From contig PYIU01000003.1 of assembly GCA_003415625.1 (NCBI GenBank), forward strand, positions 3,286,001 to 3,350,000: DNA of 64,000 bases. Direction: 5' to 3'. The notes under the pieces are model-generated. The model did no database searches, had not been told where the DNA came from, and was given only the letters and a program-made list of their open reading frames with translations. Within the stretch, counting starts at the first letter, position 1. Each line of letters starts with the position of its first letter. Source of the DNA: Aquanectria penicillioides. Taxonomy: Eukaryota > Ascomycota > Sordariomycetes > Hypocreales > Nectriaceae. Below are positions 34,469 through 47,692 of the stretch, in pieces. The position numbers and the translations under genes were made by a program.

Positions 34469-36593
34469 TTAGACCCCCAAATCTTTCTCTACCATGCCTC
34501 TGCAGATAGGGTGATAAAAGTCCTTGTTCTTGGCGAACGTATCCAAGGCAAGCTTCCTATCCACCTTGTTCAATGCACGGAACAGTGGTCGCACAAACTT
34601 CATACGGCCCACTCGTCCAAGGAGGTCTGCAACACCCTCGTAGCAAGTCGAGTCCTGAGCTTTCAGGGCAACGAGGTAGTATGCAGACTTGATCTCGACG
34701 TTTTGCGAAGCAACGAGATCATATGCCTTACCCATGAGTTGGGATCGCTCAGCACTCAAAGGACCACCCTGCTGGACCTCAGCCAAGAAGACAAGCTTCT
34801 GGTTGGCAGTGAAGGCTTCAACATCGCTGGGGCTGGGCTTGAAGTTCTAACCCCATTGTTAGCAGTCTCACATATCGGTATACAAAGGCACACTTACGAC
34901 ATCCTTCCACTTGTTTGCTAGATCGTAGCACATGTTGGCCAGAGATGTATCGAATTCCGGCTTGGGAGGCAGACCAGGGCTGTAGAACTTGTCGTCCCAA
35001 TCGATCTGTGCCACCTTCTTCTTGACATCCTCATTTCCAAGGTTGTTGAAGAAGTCAAGGAAGGTCTCCTTAAACTCAAAAGAATCAAGAGACTTCTCGG
35101 ACCACTTAGTAAAGTAGTGGGGGATAAACTTGTCGAAGTTCTCACGGCCAACAACACGCTCGAGATAATAAAGGAAATGGAATCCCTTCTCGTATGCCAC
35201 TGTGCTGTAGACATCCTCAGGATCCACGCCATCGTGCTTGATGATGAGCTTGGTGTATTCGTGGTCCTTGCCAAAGAGGCTCACAGCATCCTCTGTGCAC
35301 ATTATTAGGGTCGATTCACCGCATGATTTGGAGAAGGCCTACCAAGAGCCTGCCATCCGATGATGGAAGAGAAGTCAAATTCCGCGTCGCCATGAATTGC
35401 AGCTTGGATTCGGCGTTCCAGGTACATGGTCCAGCCTTCATTGAGCCAGCTGAAGAAGGTTAGCGTATGGCATTTTAGGTTTTCGGGGATTCATGAACGC
35501 ACAAATGCTCCCAGCTTGCATTGGACACCAGGTTACCACTCCAGCTGTGGCTCAGCTCGTGAGCGATAACATCTACGTTTTGGCGATCACCGCTGATAAT
35601 GGTGGGCGTAGCAAAGGTGTAAATGGGATTCTCCATACCTAAATTTGAAGATTAGTTTGTTTCAATACCTTGAATCGTTATCGGAGGACGAGACTGACCT
35701 CCGTATGGGAAGCTAGGAGGTAAGACCAAGACATTGTATGCCCCCCACTTGTATGGAAAGACCAACTTTTCGGCTACTTCCATAAACTTCTCCATGTCCC
35801 GCTCGAGCTCCCACTTGCAATCCTTCAACTCGTTGGGGCCGGTAGCCACTACGCTACGAGGACCGATGGGAGCGGTGACAATGTCTCCAGAAGCAACGGC
35901 GAAGAGGTACGAAGGAATTGGAACCTTCTGCTCAAACTGATAGAGCTTGTCCAGGCCAGGTGTGGCCTCATGATCGCCTACAGGGACACCACTGGCAACC
36001 ACTGGTAGGGGAGAAGTGATATTGAAGGTGAATGTTGACTTCACGTCCGGAGTGTCCTGACAAGGGAAGATGGAGCGGGCATTGATAGCCTGGCATTGAG
36101 AGAACATGTAAGGATACCTCTTGTTCGAAGTCTGAGTCGGAGTGAGCCACTGAAGAGCGGTGCACTTGCTGGTGGTCTTAAGGTCAATGGCTAGGTTGAT
36201 GATTTCGCCCTTGGCAGCGCCACCGGGGACCGAGATATGGAGCGGGGCACCGAGGGGAGCAGAGTACTCCTTCAACTCCCATTCGGACTTGTTAGCGTTG
36301 ACACTCACAGAAGAGATGTCAACGAATCTGGAGTCCAAGATGACCTCCTTGCTCTCCTTCTCGGTCTGAGACTCGAGCTGCAACACCACAGATCCCTTCA
36401 GGCACTTGCCCTCAAAGTCGATCTTCAAATCAGCCGTGGTGTGCTTGGTACGCCAGGCGCCATAGTTGGATAGGGTGCTGGGGTCTCGGGTGGCCATATT
36501 GACTGTTGCGAAGCTCCGTCTCAGATTGTTTGTGATGGTGATTTGTGAGGTTCGAAGGAAGAGTGGCCTCTTGACGAACGAAAACCACGACAT
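34469..36593 (-). CDS. M1 aminopeptidase / leukotriene A4 hydrolase homologue
   Basis: Exons (minus) 36593-35699, 35638-35503, 35449-35343, 35292-34898 and 34846-34469 give 636 aa. Hallmarks are the substrate-binding GGMENP (~298-303), zinc motif HELSH at 325-329 with the third ligand Glu348 in WLNEGWT (18-residue spacing), and the C-terminal helical LTA4H domain ([22 protein letters not shown]). SNASWEHFWLNEG fits the LTA4H/yeast LAP2 branch. The first 32 residues ([18 protein letters not shown]) are basic and Ser/Thr-rich, like a mitochondrial presequence; a second in-frame ATG begins [13 protein letters not shown], the usual cytosolic start. Two products from one gene are plausible. The family trims N-terminal residues and can hydrolyse epoxides. 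Confidence 0.93.
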
Positions 36594-39500
36594 GAGGCTC
36601 TCTTAGAGGTTGGATTACCTAAATCGTACAGCTGTAGCCCACGTCACGAAGGCGCTGGTGCGGGACACAGTCTGCGAGATTCCTCATTGGGTGCATCACG
36701 TGAGACTGTGCAAAGCATACTGGCTTACACTGTGGTCACTAATTGCGCCTTCCCAAAGCCGTCTAACAAAGTGGGCATTGTGGTGAGAGTGAAGACATTT
36801 TCAGCAATAGTGGTGCGAGGGTTGGAGTCGCTATGGGGAGAGAAAGGAGGTTATTTTTTCCCGCCCGCTGGTAAATGGATTCGTCGTGAATAGGCAGTTC
36901 GTAATTGCACCTCTCATCTCGACGGATGATTTCTCACTCCCTGTCTCCCGCGCCTGGATCCTGAAGCTGGTCTGGTCATCAGCCACAACTAAGGCATTCT
37001 CGCTTCTGCCCTTGGTCTGTCAAACTTGGAATAGATCTCACGACTGCTAAGAAAAGAATGGGGGGCCACCGACTGCATCGTCATCCCTATCCCTATCCCC
37101 ATCCCCCATCCACATCTGGATCGCATCTGCCAAAACAGGAGTTACTGTCTAGCCCTGACTTGCGCCCCGACGCATTGTTGAGCTCCGTCCGCTTTTGATG
37201 ATGGCAATTTCGCCACCGTTCGCCCCTGTGAATAGTGTGTTTATCCGTGAGGCGAAAGGTGTCAGGTCCGTGATGTCCGCAATGCGGTAATCAGAGTCCA
37301 AGGCGGGAACAAAGGAACGGCTCTGACTGACCACGTTAAACAAAAAATAGACCCCCTTCGGCGCCGAAGATTCCGCCATCCACCACATGGGCGTGGGTCT
37401 CTGCTAGCTTGTCATGGCAGAGAACCTTGTCAGCCCCTTCCGAAGGGTCCTTAATTATGCCATTATGCCATGTGGTTGGCGACTCTATCCTCTACATAGT
37501 GACCGTCGAGTCAAGAAAATGACACCTGCGATTACCAGGTCCTGAGACAACAGCCCTGTGCTATGCAGATCAAATTCTGCAGTGTGATGGCTAAGCCCCG
37601 GGGTTATGATTACAAGTGCATCTCTTCACAAAAACCTATGCTGGATGAAACCTGACGGCGTTGCATCTTTTCCCCCTTGCGCCTTTGTGCCTCATTCCTT
37701 CCTGCACACTCACTGAGTGGAGTCTGTACATGATAACCCGCTTGGTTACCGATACCCCTGGGTTGCATCACAGAGTGCTTGCAGAAACTTTCTGCAGCAC
37801 ATCAATGAAGTCACGTTCTCGACCGCCTTTGTGCTTGATCTTTCATTGTGCTCTTGAAACCATGTTTCTACCCCGCAGGCTGTCACTGGTCGCTAAACTG
37901 TGCCTCGCCAGAGCAGCGGAACACTTCCCAGGTGGTCGGTTCGGGACACGGGCATGGCCCCTTTTCGAGCTAGATAAACATGGAAGCAAGCACAAGAATA
38001 GAGATGAGCATCGGGGGGAGAGGCAACAACTGCATCACACCGGGTTTGTGGTGCACCTGCAAGAGCAGTTGTGGTGAGGCAACATCACCCCACGAAACTG
38101 AAGCGAGCAGACGCCGCTTGACGGTGGCGACGGTGTGAGTGCGCGGTGGGGATCCCGGCCGTTGGTCTAACGCAGGGGCCGCCAGTGGTGAAAAAGGCCT
38201 AGACTCGACCAGGATCCCCGGCTTCCCAGATGCGAGTGATATACTTCAGGGTAATATAGCCTTAGGGAGCTAGCCCTAGTTTGTTCTCGGCCGGGTCACG
38301 GTTCCAGACTCGGACGCGGAGAGACAACAAGCGGGGTTCGAGATGAAGGCGACCAGCGATAACTATGTCAAAACTAATTAGATGGGGGACGAGACGAGTC
38401 ATCAAACTGACATGTGCGAGCGGCCACGGGACGACGGCGAGAGCTGTTGGTGATCTCGCAATCGAGATGACCACGACGTCCCCTAAACCGCGAACGTCTA
38501 GCCTCACCGCCGGTGAAGATGCTGATTCGATTCCGGCTTTCCGAAATAGGTCCTTGGGGAGCTCTTTTGGGCAGCCTTCAAATGACATCAAGTAGTTGGG
38601 TCGTTCATTTGGCTTGTTATCTCCGGCCTGGCTTGACGTTGTCGAGGCCGATGAAACGTTGGAGGGATACATTCCGCAGCCGAGGTATGGGAGCGCGGTA
38701 TATGATGGCAAATATGGCAGCCTATATTGTCACTCTTAACAGCACTATAGTTCCCAAAAAAAATAAAAAATAAAAATCCGAACTTAGCAGCGGGTCGCTG
38801 GTATTGTGGCAAAAGCCGAACACAGGAGGTCCTAGGTGCCAATGCGAGCTCCTCGTATAGCAGTAGATCAATTGCCCACAGGGTCAGGGCCGTATGCAGT
38901 GGTCAAACGTTGAGTGAGCGAGGATTGTTTCGTTTACTACGGCGTCAGAAATAAGTGACCCTCCTCGGCTTCCTCCGTTTGAATATGTCGGTAGGTGAAA
39001 TTCTCCATAGAGAGCACATCATTGATCGAAATTCTCCGCCGTGCATTTGTGCAGTCCCATTTTCTTGGGAGCAGAATGGTGGTCGGCTCCGGGAGCATGG
39101 TTGACCACATGCAGAGCCGGTGTTTGAGAGTGGGCTCGCTTCGCTCAGTTTTGCAGCTCGGCGTTGAGTCAGCTCTAGATTATTGTTTCTTGTCGCTAAG
39201 GGAAGCTGTCTCATAAAAAGCCACCTCGGGTGCAATGTGATCACAATGAAGAAAATGAGAAGCAAGTGCAAGATGATACCCCAGCTATCGATTGCAAGGT
39301 CGCATCTTGTCGGTGCTGTTGCGTAATTGCCGGATAAGTCAAATTTCACGCAAGTTGGACTTTGATGACGAAACCGAGCGCCGTCGGCAGGCTGGGGTCA
39401 CATCCATTGTTGCGATGTAGTACTCTGTAGATGTGATAGATTGCGATGCAGCTGCCGAAGTCGATATGGTAGCATCGATTTCAACCCCCATCAAGGGAGG

Positions 39501-42500
39501 CAAATCAAGGGTCCTATTCCCAGCCTCGCTGACGAGAGGTGTCTCTCCGCAATCATACCGTAGATGGAAAGGAAGCATCGCTTCCGTTTGTGACGGCGTG
39601 GATAAGAAACGCCGGTGTCTTGAGAGGGACAGGCGCCAGGGCTCTAGGGAGAAAAGAGACGTGACAGGCAAGGGGGATTTCGGCATGGGGGGACAGATCC
39701 CCCGGTGGCATTGCACACCCATGGCCGGCTCCTTCATCCGGACGGCAAGCACGGAGGGGCAAGGGGGCCTGTCAATAGAGGGCTAAGATATCGCTTCGGA
39801 GGTAAGGTTATCAGGCTTTTGACAGAGAAAACCCATCACCTGCCTTGGAATTGGCAGTGGATGCTTGAAATGCCACCCAGGACGACCGGTCAAAGCGAGA
39901 GTGCGAAGAGGGCAAGGGGCGGCGCAGTCACAAGGGAGTATCGATGCTGTGAGAAAGGATCAATGGCGAGACGAGACGACGCGGAGACATGCACTAACAC
40001 AGGCGCTGCACAAACGGGGCGGCATTCGGATCTGGATAGGAAAAGTCCAGGATGCCATCACCCCGGGAATCGTGTGCACCTCTTGGTCCCGGCGGCGGGC
40101 ATATGGACGTATTGAGAATGGTTGGTTCCAGAACGAAAAAAAAAAAAAGGGCCCGATGAGATAGTGCTCTTCAGAGGTGAGGGGCCAATCGCGACGACGT
40201 ATTCGGACAGCAGCTGAATACAAGTGCCTCTCGGACATGGAGAACGTTCCGCTATGATGCTCACATGGGAAATGCAAACCAAGTTTGTTCAAACCAATGC
40301 ATCAGAGGACAAGCGGGGTAATGGATAGCCAGGGAGAAGAGAAGATGCTATGTCATGAGACCCATGCTGTTTCCTAGTGTCAACGTGGAACAAAAAGGAA
40401 AAAAAAACGGGTTCAAACAACTACTACCTCGGGGCATATCACATTGTATGTCTCAATTGCCATGCTCTTCCTTGCATTCCTGGATTTATCCGCGGTTAGA
40501 TCATCAGCGCGCATGACGGGAAGTGTCGATCGTGTCTCTCGCTGGGGCCGCTACTTTGGGATTTACATGCGAACATTGCTGATCTTACTACCTATCGATA
40601 TGAATTTGATACTCTATGGTGAACATGTGGTAGACTTGGTACTTTTTTTTCTTTCTCTCTGAGGTTTCTTTTTTCTTTCTTTTCTTTTTCAGCCTCCTTG
40701 TACTTACGTGACCTTGCACCACGGCTATCGGGTGAGACAGGAGTGGGTGAAGGGTTTCGGGTGGTATAGGCTGTTGGTGAGCTACATGTCCAACCTCACT
40801 ACCCTAGGTTGTCAACTCGGTCGCCTGCCGCATACGAGGAAAGCGGCATCTGTGCGCCCGGGGAAGTGTAAAGCTAGTGTCGCATCGATCAATACTTCGG
40901 TGGCAACTCTAGATCGACTAGAGAAAAAGGGAACGTCCTGTGCGGCGTAGTAACAACTATGCCCTACGATGCCTGCAAACGGCGATAAGGCCAGGCATTT
41001 GGGCTGTGATGCTGCAGGTGCTTTGACAAAGTGATGACCAGAATGCGGCGTAGACGAATGTAGCATCTTGCACGAGTCTTAGACCTCTCGGAGGTTAAAT
41101 CGGGATGCAACCTAAGGGAGGCCAGATTTGAGGCGACGCAACCCAATGGAACAAGATCGGCACGAAGGTTTCTCCTCTGTCTCCCTTTTGTCTCCGCGAT
41201 GTCTCCCCATGAAACGCACCTATTCTCCGGGAGGGATTCCGCGCAGCGGAGCACACTGCAGAATTGGACGGTGCGCGACGGTGCGCTACGGTACAGCAGT
41301 GCGCAGTGGATGCATGCGAAGTGTAGTGTGCAGTGCAACCCGCGCGCGCCAGTGCGTTTATCGCTTGGCACCTGAGGAAGCAAGGCCACTCATTGTGGCG
41401 AGTGACTGCAAGTGACTTTAGGCATTTTTGGGATTGGCTAAAGACCCGAGGCATCTTAATCGCGTCCCAGCCTTGCGTTCCATCCATGACCTCAACGATG
41501 CTACCGTAGGCCTGGTTGAAGAGTCTTGGGACCTCCGCGGGACTTGGGGGACTTGGCCGCTTGGGACCCAGACTGTAGGTAAGCCGAGGATTGCCTGCCT
41601 GGGAAGGGAGTTCGCCGTTTCTCGTGGATCGCATCAAGGACCACGGCCCTAGTATTTCGGTTCTTCTCAAAACCACCAACCAAACAACAGCCTAAAAACA
41701 GCACGAGCCAACGGCTGGGTAGCGAAGGGAGCCTACGAACGCGGCGTCCTTGCTCACCAAAAAAAAAAAAACAACGGCCCTTGCCAAGAACGTCCGGCCC
41801 ATCGTGAGTAGCAGCCAGGAGTCCATGGACCTCAGGCGTCATGGTGGAGCCGCTCCCTAGGACTCTTGCTAGCGCCAACGGGGCCCGGGGGGGGCTCCAG
41901 CGGGCACCGGTCTCTCGCAACGGGTCCAAGCCCGTCCTCGGGGTGGATGGGTGGTGTGTGGGTGAAGGTGTGAACGTGGGTGGACGAGGGCCTGATGGAC
42001 CTTGGGATTTGGGCGAGATGAGGCTTCCGGGTACCATCCAGTGGCAACCTCCTGGCCCTCTCCCCAAGCCTCCCCTTGCTCATCTTCCAGGGCTTCTGAC
42101 AGGCCTTTCAACCCCCGACGTGCCTTTGGGTCTATCCCCATTCCGCTATCCCTCCCGATCCTGGTGAATAGCTTGGGAAGTTGTGGCGCCCCTGCAACCC
42201 GCGTCGCCAGCCAGCACCGCCCCTCCACCACCACCTACCACGGCCTTGTCTCAGGCTGTCCGTGCAAAAGCTTCTCGATGCTTTTCAGACTCAACACACC
42301 CCCATTCTGGCCTGGGCCCTTGCCCTCGAGCAAGGGGCCGTCAGATTGTCAGGGACAGGGCCTGGTGGCTAAGAAACGGGCCACCTGCTCCCTCGCTCTC
42401 CTGTGTGCTCAGATATAAGCGAAGGAATCCAGCTTGCGGGTTTGATAGCTTGGCATTCAGTCCAGTGTCTGAAGTTTCATCCCACCTCCTCCATCGTTAT

Positions 42501-42685
42501 ATAGCCTTGGTTCCAGATTTCGACGTTGCACTCAACTCCCACGAGCCTACTCGACCCGAAACGTACCAATCCACGGTGACACCAGTTCCGACTTGAACGG
42601 CAGTGACATCCCGAGCCAGCCCCTCCACCTCTGACACTCACTTCTCCTCCTGGCGGCCGCACTAGACGGCGTTGTTTCGACCCCG
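36594..42685. other. 6.1 kb intergenic region
   Basis: Between two divergent genes, so it contains the aminopeptidase promoter at the left and a long promoter or leader of the Uds1-domain gene at the right. Both strands carry open frames in GC-rich stretches (notably 41.5-42.6 kb), but overlapping frames on opposite strands and absence of family motifs argue against coding. T/A runs occur at 38758-38774, 40137-40148 and 41758-41771. A 79-codon minus frame at 37149-37388 is the only one with gene-like composition, and it is unsupported. Confidence 0.4.
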
Positions 42686-44937
42686 ATGGCTCACATTGCC
42701 AAGTGTATTGTCGATGTCGACACCAACCATATATCAAAGCAGGCCTCCCAGCATCCCAATGACCTGGTAAGCAGTTGAAACTTTTCAATGCACTCGAGTT
42801 TTGTTCACATTGCTTACCACCTTTGTTCTTCCTTAGAATCAAACACTACCACCACTACCAGAAAAGCCATTCACCTGGAGGATGCAACAGCCCGAGCCCC
42901 CACGGAAGTACCAGCTCTTCCCTAAGGAGAGGAAGCTGCCGGTGCTCAACAGCAACAACAAGCCCGCAGACATTGACAAGCCTCTCCCTGTTGCTGGCGC
43001 TGAGAAGCAGTCTGCTGCTGCCGGCTTGAAGAAGCGGCTTAACCAACACAGCATTGTCCGACGTCGTAAAGTGAGCGTCCCGGAACTGGGGCCTATGACC
43101 ACCGTCCAGGAGATTGCCATGGACTCTCGTATGTTGTCCTGCAAAAGCCTACTCCCTCGGAACAACACTTACTAAATGAACGACAGCTACAATTCCCGGC
43201 CGCCCCCCTCTTCATGAGCGGTCCAACAGTGCCCCGGGCAACAGCTCAAGGAAACACCATCTAGCAGACACGTTTCTCTACACAGAGAGCGACGATGAAC
43301 TTTCTGAGATCCTATCCCCAGTTGCGGAGTCGCTCCACTCAAGGTCCTCAATGGCAGGACCTCTCTCACCAAAGCAGCTGGCTCCTCTTGTGATTCCGAA
43401 GTCAGATTTTGCCGGCCCAAGACTTCGACGACAGCAATCTCTCAACTATTTCCCCAGCAGGAACGAGTCTCTTCGCCACGGCGAGTCGCCCCGAAGCCGC
43501 ACGCCAATCACCACTCCCAGCTCCTCTCTGCCAGACCTTACTTCACCCAAATCAGCCTCGACTACGACAACCTCTTGTATTACGGTAGCTACGCCTGTTT
43601 CTGCGCCCATCCTGGAATCTCGGACATCTTCGCCAAAGCCGTGGGATGGCCGTGCCACTCCTCCCGTTCACCCGGAGCCAATTGCTCCGATCCAAGGTCA
43701 CCGAAGAGGAGGGTCGGAGTCATCTGGCATCATGGACCGTGGCCGACCTAGGAAGCGATCGGACCTGCGCAACAACGCCGGGCCTATTATCCAGAGGAGC
43801 GAGTCAAAGCGCAGCAAGAGCTCGGAGCAAAGCACGTCCCAGGCGGCGTTTGACAAGCTGCCCCAAGGAATCAAGCTCTCGGAGGCTAACGAGAAGCTCG
43901 AGCCAATTGAAGTTAGCTTGCTTCAGAAGCAAGCCTTTGCCCAAGCTGAGAGGTTCGAGGTCCTCAGGTCTGCTGATGTCGAGTTTCTTTCAAGGGTAAG
44001 TTCGAAACACACAACAATAACACAAGTGATAGAATATACTAACAGTGCGTAGGAACTTCGCCACCTTGATGAGCGGACTGAGTACCTCCGGCGGACTTAC
44101 AATTCGCTCCGTGTGGGTCGACGCAACCTCCACTCGCGCATCTGCCAGTACCTGCGATCTCCTCGCGTGGTCAAGTTTAGCCACGAGTCTATGCTCCGAC
44201 AGGAGGAGGCTCTTGCCGAGCTCGATGCTTCGATTGACGATTGGGTCAACAAGCTTGAGCAGGCTGAGAACCGACGGATGCGGGTTCGCCAGAAGCTGCT
44301 GGAGCATGTTGCCGCCGCGGCCACTCTCTGCGGCGGCGGAATGGCCGCCTCACCGGAGCCCATGCAACAGAGCATGAGTACTCCGCCCTTGTCTGGCATT
44401 GGGAATATTTCCACGCCTCCCAGGAGCCCTTCCAAGCAGAGCTTCACCCCCACTCGTGCAGAGAACAACAAGTCTCCTTCACCGCAGCGATCTGTTGCTT
44501 CAGTTCCTAGCACCATCTTGGAGCAGCCCGTCGTCGAGGAGATAGCAGCGGACAAGACAGAGGAGCGGGTCACCAGCGGCGGATCCTACAAGCGCGTTGA
44601 TGTAGAAAGCATTCGCATCTATGCTGGCGATGACGTCTACGCTCTGCTTGCTGATGTCGAAAACGAGATCACTAAGATGAGCAACCACTCAGCTGACCCA
44701 ACCCCCGACCTTCCAACCGATTCACTACTTCCAGAGCCCAAGCGAATTGCACTTCACCGGCAGAAGAGCCACGAGATGCTGAACGGCGTCTCGGAGCCAA
44801 ACTCTGCGGGCTCGAAGATGGACCCTTCTGCCAGCCTCACCTCGTCCCATTCCCCACGTGCTCCAACGGTAACGGCTAAGGATGCACCAAGCGACGGTGG
44901 TCTCCATATCCTTGCCAACACAGTCTACAAGCCGTGA
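42686..44937 (+). CDS. Uds1 (up-regulated during septation) domain protein
   Basis: Exons 42686-42766, 42837-43128, 43187-43995 and 44053-44937 give 688 aa. The N-terminal ~370 residues are Ser/Pro/Arg-rich and disordered, with many SP/TP and RxxS sites. The Uds1 domain spans ~370-500: FDKLPQGIKLSEANEKLEPIE, then HLDERTEYLRRTYNSL, RRNLHSRICQYLR, HESMLRQEEALAELDASID and EQAENRRMRVRQKLLEHV, predicted as a coiled coil. In fission yeast uds1 is induced during septation; fungal relatives are little studied. The C-terminal part is again disordered and ends LHILANTVYKP. Introns are 70, 58 and 57 nt with GTAAG/GTATG donors. It lies after the window's second-longest gene-free stretch, suggesting a large regulatory region. 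Confidence 0.88.
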
Positions 44938-45954
44938 GAGGCCACTCATGCTTGCCGGGCAACATAATCAAAAATCACTCTTCAAAATTACAATTTTCCG
45001 TCGATCTATTACGACTCACGGCCTACCTGCAACAATCATTCGATACCCGACCTACATTCCTTTTACAGCGAGCATTGCGTTTGGCATGTACTTTGCAGCT
45101 TTATCATTCCCTTTTTTCTCAAGCCTTTTTTTAATCATTTTTGCGATCAAGCATAATCCCACGAATATCACGGCTGCCACAGCATTCAAAATTGTCACGG
45201 CTGGAATCCTTACCCTCATTCAAAATTGTTCTTTTTTTTTTCTTTCTTTCTCATTTCTTTCTCTGGTTTAGTTGTTTTGGACTCTTCACATACCCCCAAT
45301 CCCTTACCTACCCAATGGCATCTCTTGGTTGGAGACCTAGTTGAGCCGGGCTGCCGTTGTGGGCGAAGTATTTCTTTGTATTACTCCATGGCATGGAACC
45401 ATTTTCTTTCTCTGTATAATTTGACGCTAGCAGCACTATAGTGCTCAGGTATTCATTCAGTTATTCAAACACTGCATTGTACATTCTCTTCTATTATCAT
45501 CATCATTATCACATGTATTCACTCTCCTTTCGTATCTATATACCCTGTGGGTGGAGCGGCACTTGACTGAAACGGAACGGACGGCGGGAGGGGAGATGGC
45601 TGAGATTGGAAACAAAGGACAAGGCATGGGATAACGCCTGGACGCGTATGCAGATGGCATGGCATGGAGGTACGTCTGGACCTGCTGTGCTATGAATATA
45701 CAAACCATTTTTGGGAAAGAAACCAAAAGTTCTCTGAAGTGACTACCGAAAAGATCTAGAAGGCGTATACGCTAGGGTCTATTGGGATGATGGGCGGTCA
45801 ATGTTTGCGGCCAAGGCTATATTGCGCAGTGGTAATGCCGGTGAGGGCAAGCCACGACAGGAACAACCGTAATTGCAGTCTTTTTGGGTCGTTTCTATCC
45901 AGACCCTTCAAGTCTTCGGGCCGAAGCCACGGACAAACAACATAGCGAGGAACC

Positions 45955-46055
45955 CTCGACCCTGCGCCTGCGCCTGCGCCTGCGTCTACGCCTGTGCCTG
46001 TGCCTGCACCTGTGCCTGCACCTGTACCTGTGCCTGTGCCTGGGCCTGTGCTTGC
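45955..46055. repeat. Hexanucleotide GCCTG(C/T) minisatellite
   Basis: About seventeen imperfect 6-bp units, GCCTGC or GCCTGT with single substitutions. Read on minus they give Gly/Thr/Ala dipeptide repeats inside a 122-codon open frame (45798-46166). That frame has no recognisable domain, so I treat this as a repeat, not a gene. Confidence 0.7.
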
Positions 46056-47692
46056 ACCGACATCAACCGACCGTTCAGGCGTCCAGCAATGGGCCGCTTT
46101 GTAGACGGGGGGGGGGGAGAAAATGCTGCAGGCCCCCCCGTGTCTGCTATCACGTGGTGATGTCACTTTTGAGACCTGCTGTTGCTGTTGGTTGGTCCAG
46201 GAGTTGTGTTGTCGAGCAAGGGGAAAAACAGAGTTTAGCCCCAGGCACAGACTTGACGGTTACGCAGGAGCTGGGGTATGATTTTTTTTTTCCTTCTGTT
46301 TTTTACTTTACTTTTTCCCCTTTGCGGTGGGTTGGACAGGGCTTGCGGATGCAAACATGGGGGTTGGCTGCGTGCCCCTGAATTGCCAGGGGAATCCCAG
46401 GAGAGTCAACGGGGGGGGGGGGGCGGGCAAGGAAAGGAGAGCCCAGTCTCCCTCCCCGGGTCGACATGGGAAGTTCTGCATCTCTAAATCCTCTTTGTGG
46501 TGGGGAGGACGGGCACGCACCTGTAAGGGGAATTCCCTTTTGTTTGCTTTCCTTTTTTTTTTTTTTTTCTTTTCTTTCTCCCATCATAGGAGGAAGTACC
46601 ACTCGGAGTTTCAGTTTGCTGCGATGCTGCTACACAGACGTATGCAGGTAGAATTGCTGCAGAGGACATACTGCAGCTGTCATGTGGACGGGAGGGACCC
46701 GCCCGTCACTGGCGTGGGGCGGGCTATACGACGAGGCAAGACAAGACAGGACGCAACGGCGGTTGTGATGCGATTGCGATGCCGCGATACCCTCGGAACG
46801 CGCTGGACCGATCGGCGAATGGCGCAATCACCCCCAGGAGAAAACCTTCGCGGGACAGGAGGTGGCCAGGAGGGATCCTCGCCGGTGATCCTCTCGGGCC
46901 CAACCAAACAGCGAGATGGACAAGACGAACGTCCCGACCACCCCCGTTACACACGCCCGGGCTATCGCCGCTGTAATCTGCAGTGCTCCTACTATGTATG
47001 TATGTATCCTTTCTGGTCCTCTCTTGTCCTTCTCTCAACTACCCAGTCGAAACATGGTTCACGGCCCATGCGATCCACACGGCCTGCGAATACCGGTAGG
47101 TCTGTTCAGATGGTCCATATATCGTCCCGCCCGCCTGGCCCTCTGGACGGTAGCGAATGTGGCCTGCTTGCGCTTGCACTACCGCCGTGCACATGGCATG
47201 GCATCCTCCAGCCCTCGATCCATGCCCCCTAGGGCCCCTCCCTCCCGTCTTGCTGCAGTTTGTCCTCTTCTTGGATGGATTTTTAGCGTCGTCCCAACCC
47301 ATGGCGGACGGTCGTTCGCCCTCAACCGTCAAACTCGTGCAACCAGGCGCCCCGAGCGTCGCTCCTAAGTAACAGCGCGTGGCCCCCTCCCCCCATGCCT
47401 ATGTCCATCTATGTGTCCATGATTCCCGTCCATCACTGTTCCCAAGCTCCCGGCACATCGTATGACAAAGGAGTGCATCTCGCAACCTAACCAGCGTGTG
47501 AGGGCGGGAGGAAAACTTTCCCTAACTGAGTTGCTCGCCTAGGGTTTGGTAAACTAGCCTCCCCCCTTTCCCTTCTTCGGTTGCCCTTAGTCCTGGGTAG
47601 GTAGGTAGGTAAGCAGCTCGACAGCATCTGTGCCATTCTCCGGGTCGCCGCCTCGTGGCTTTGGCTCGTCTTGCTTGTCTTCTCCCCCTCTA

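Noticed and set aside
37081..37115. CCCTATCCCTATCCCC, reminiscent of telomere-type repeats
   Set aside because: Only a few irregular units, not TTAGGG, and in the middle of an ordinary chromosomal region.
37149..37388. 79-codon minus-strand ORF starting MWWMAESSAPKG
   Set aside because: Composition is protein-like, but it has no recognisable domain, no promoter signal and lies in a long gene-poor stretch.
41501..42596. Several long ORFs on both strands upstream of the Uds1-domain gene
   Set aside because: They overlap each other in GC-rich DNA, where chance open frames are expected, and contain Pro/Gly-rich low-complexity sequence only.
45798..46166. 122-codon ORF on minus with Gly/Thr/Ala repeats
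   Set aside because: It is created by a 6-bp minisatellite; its flanks show no domain and no splice context.
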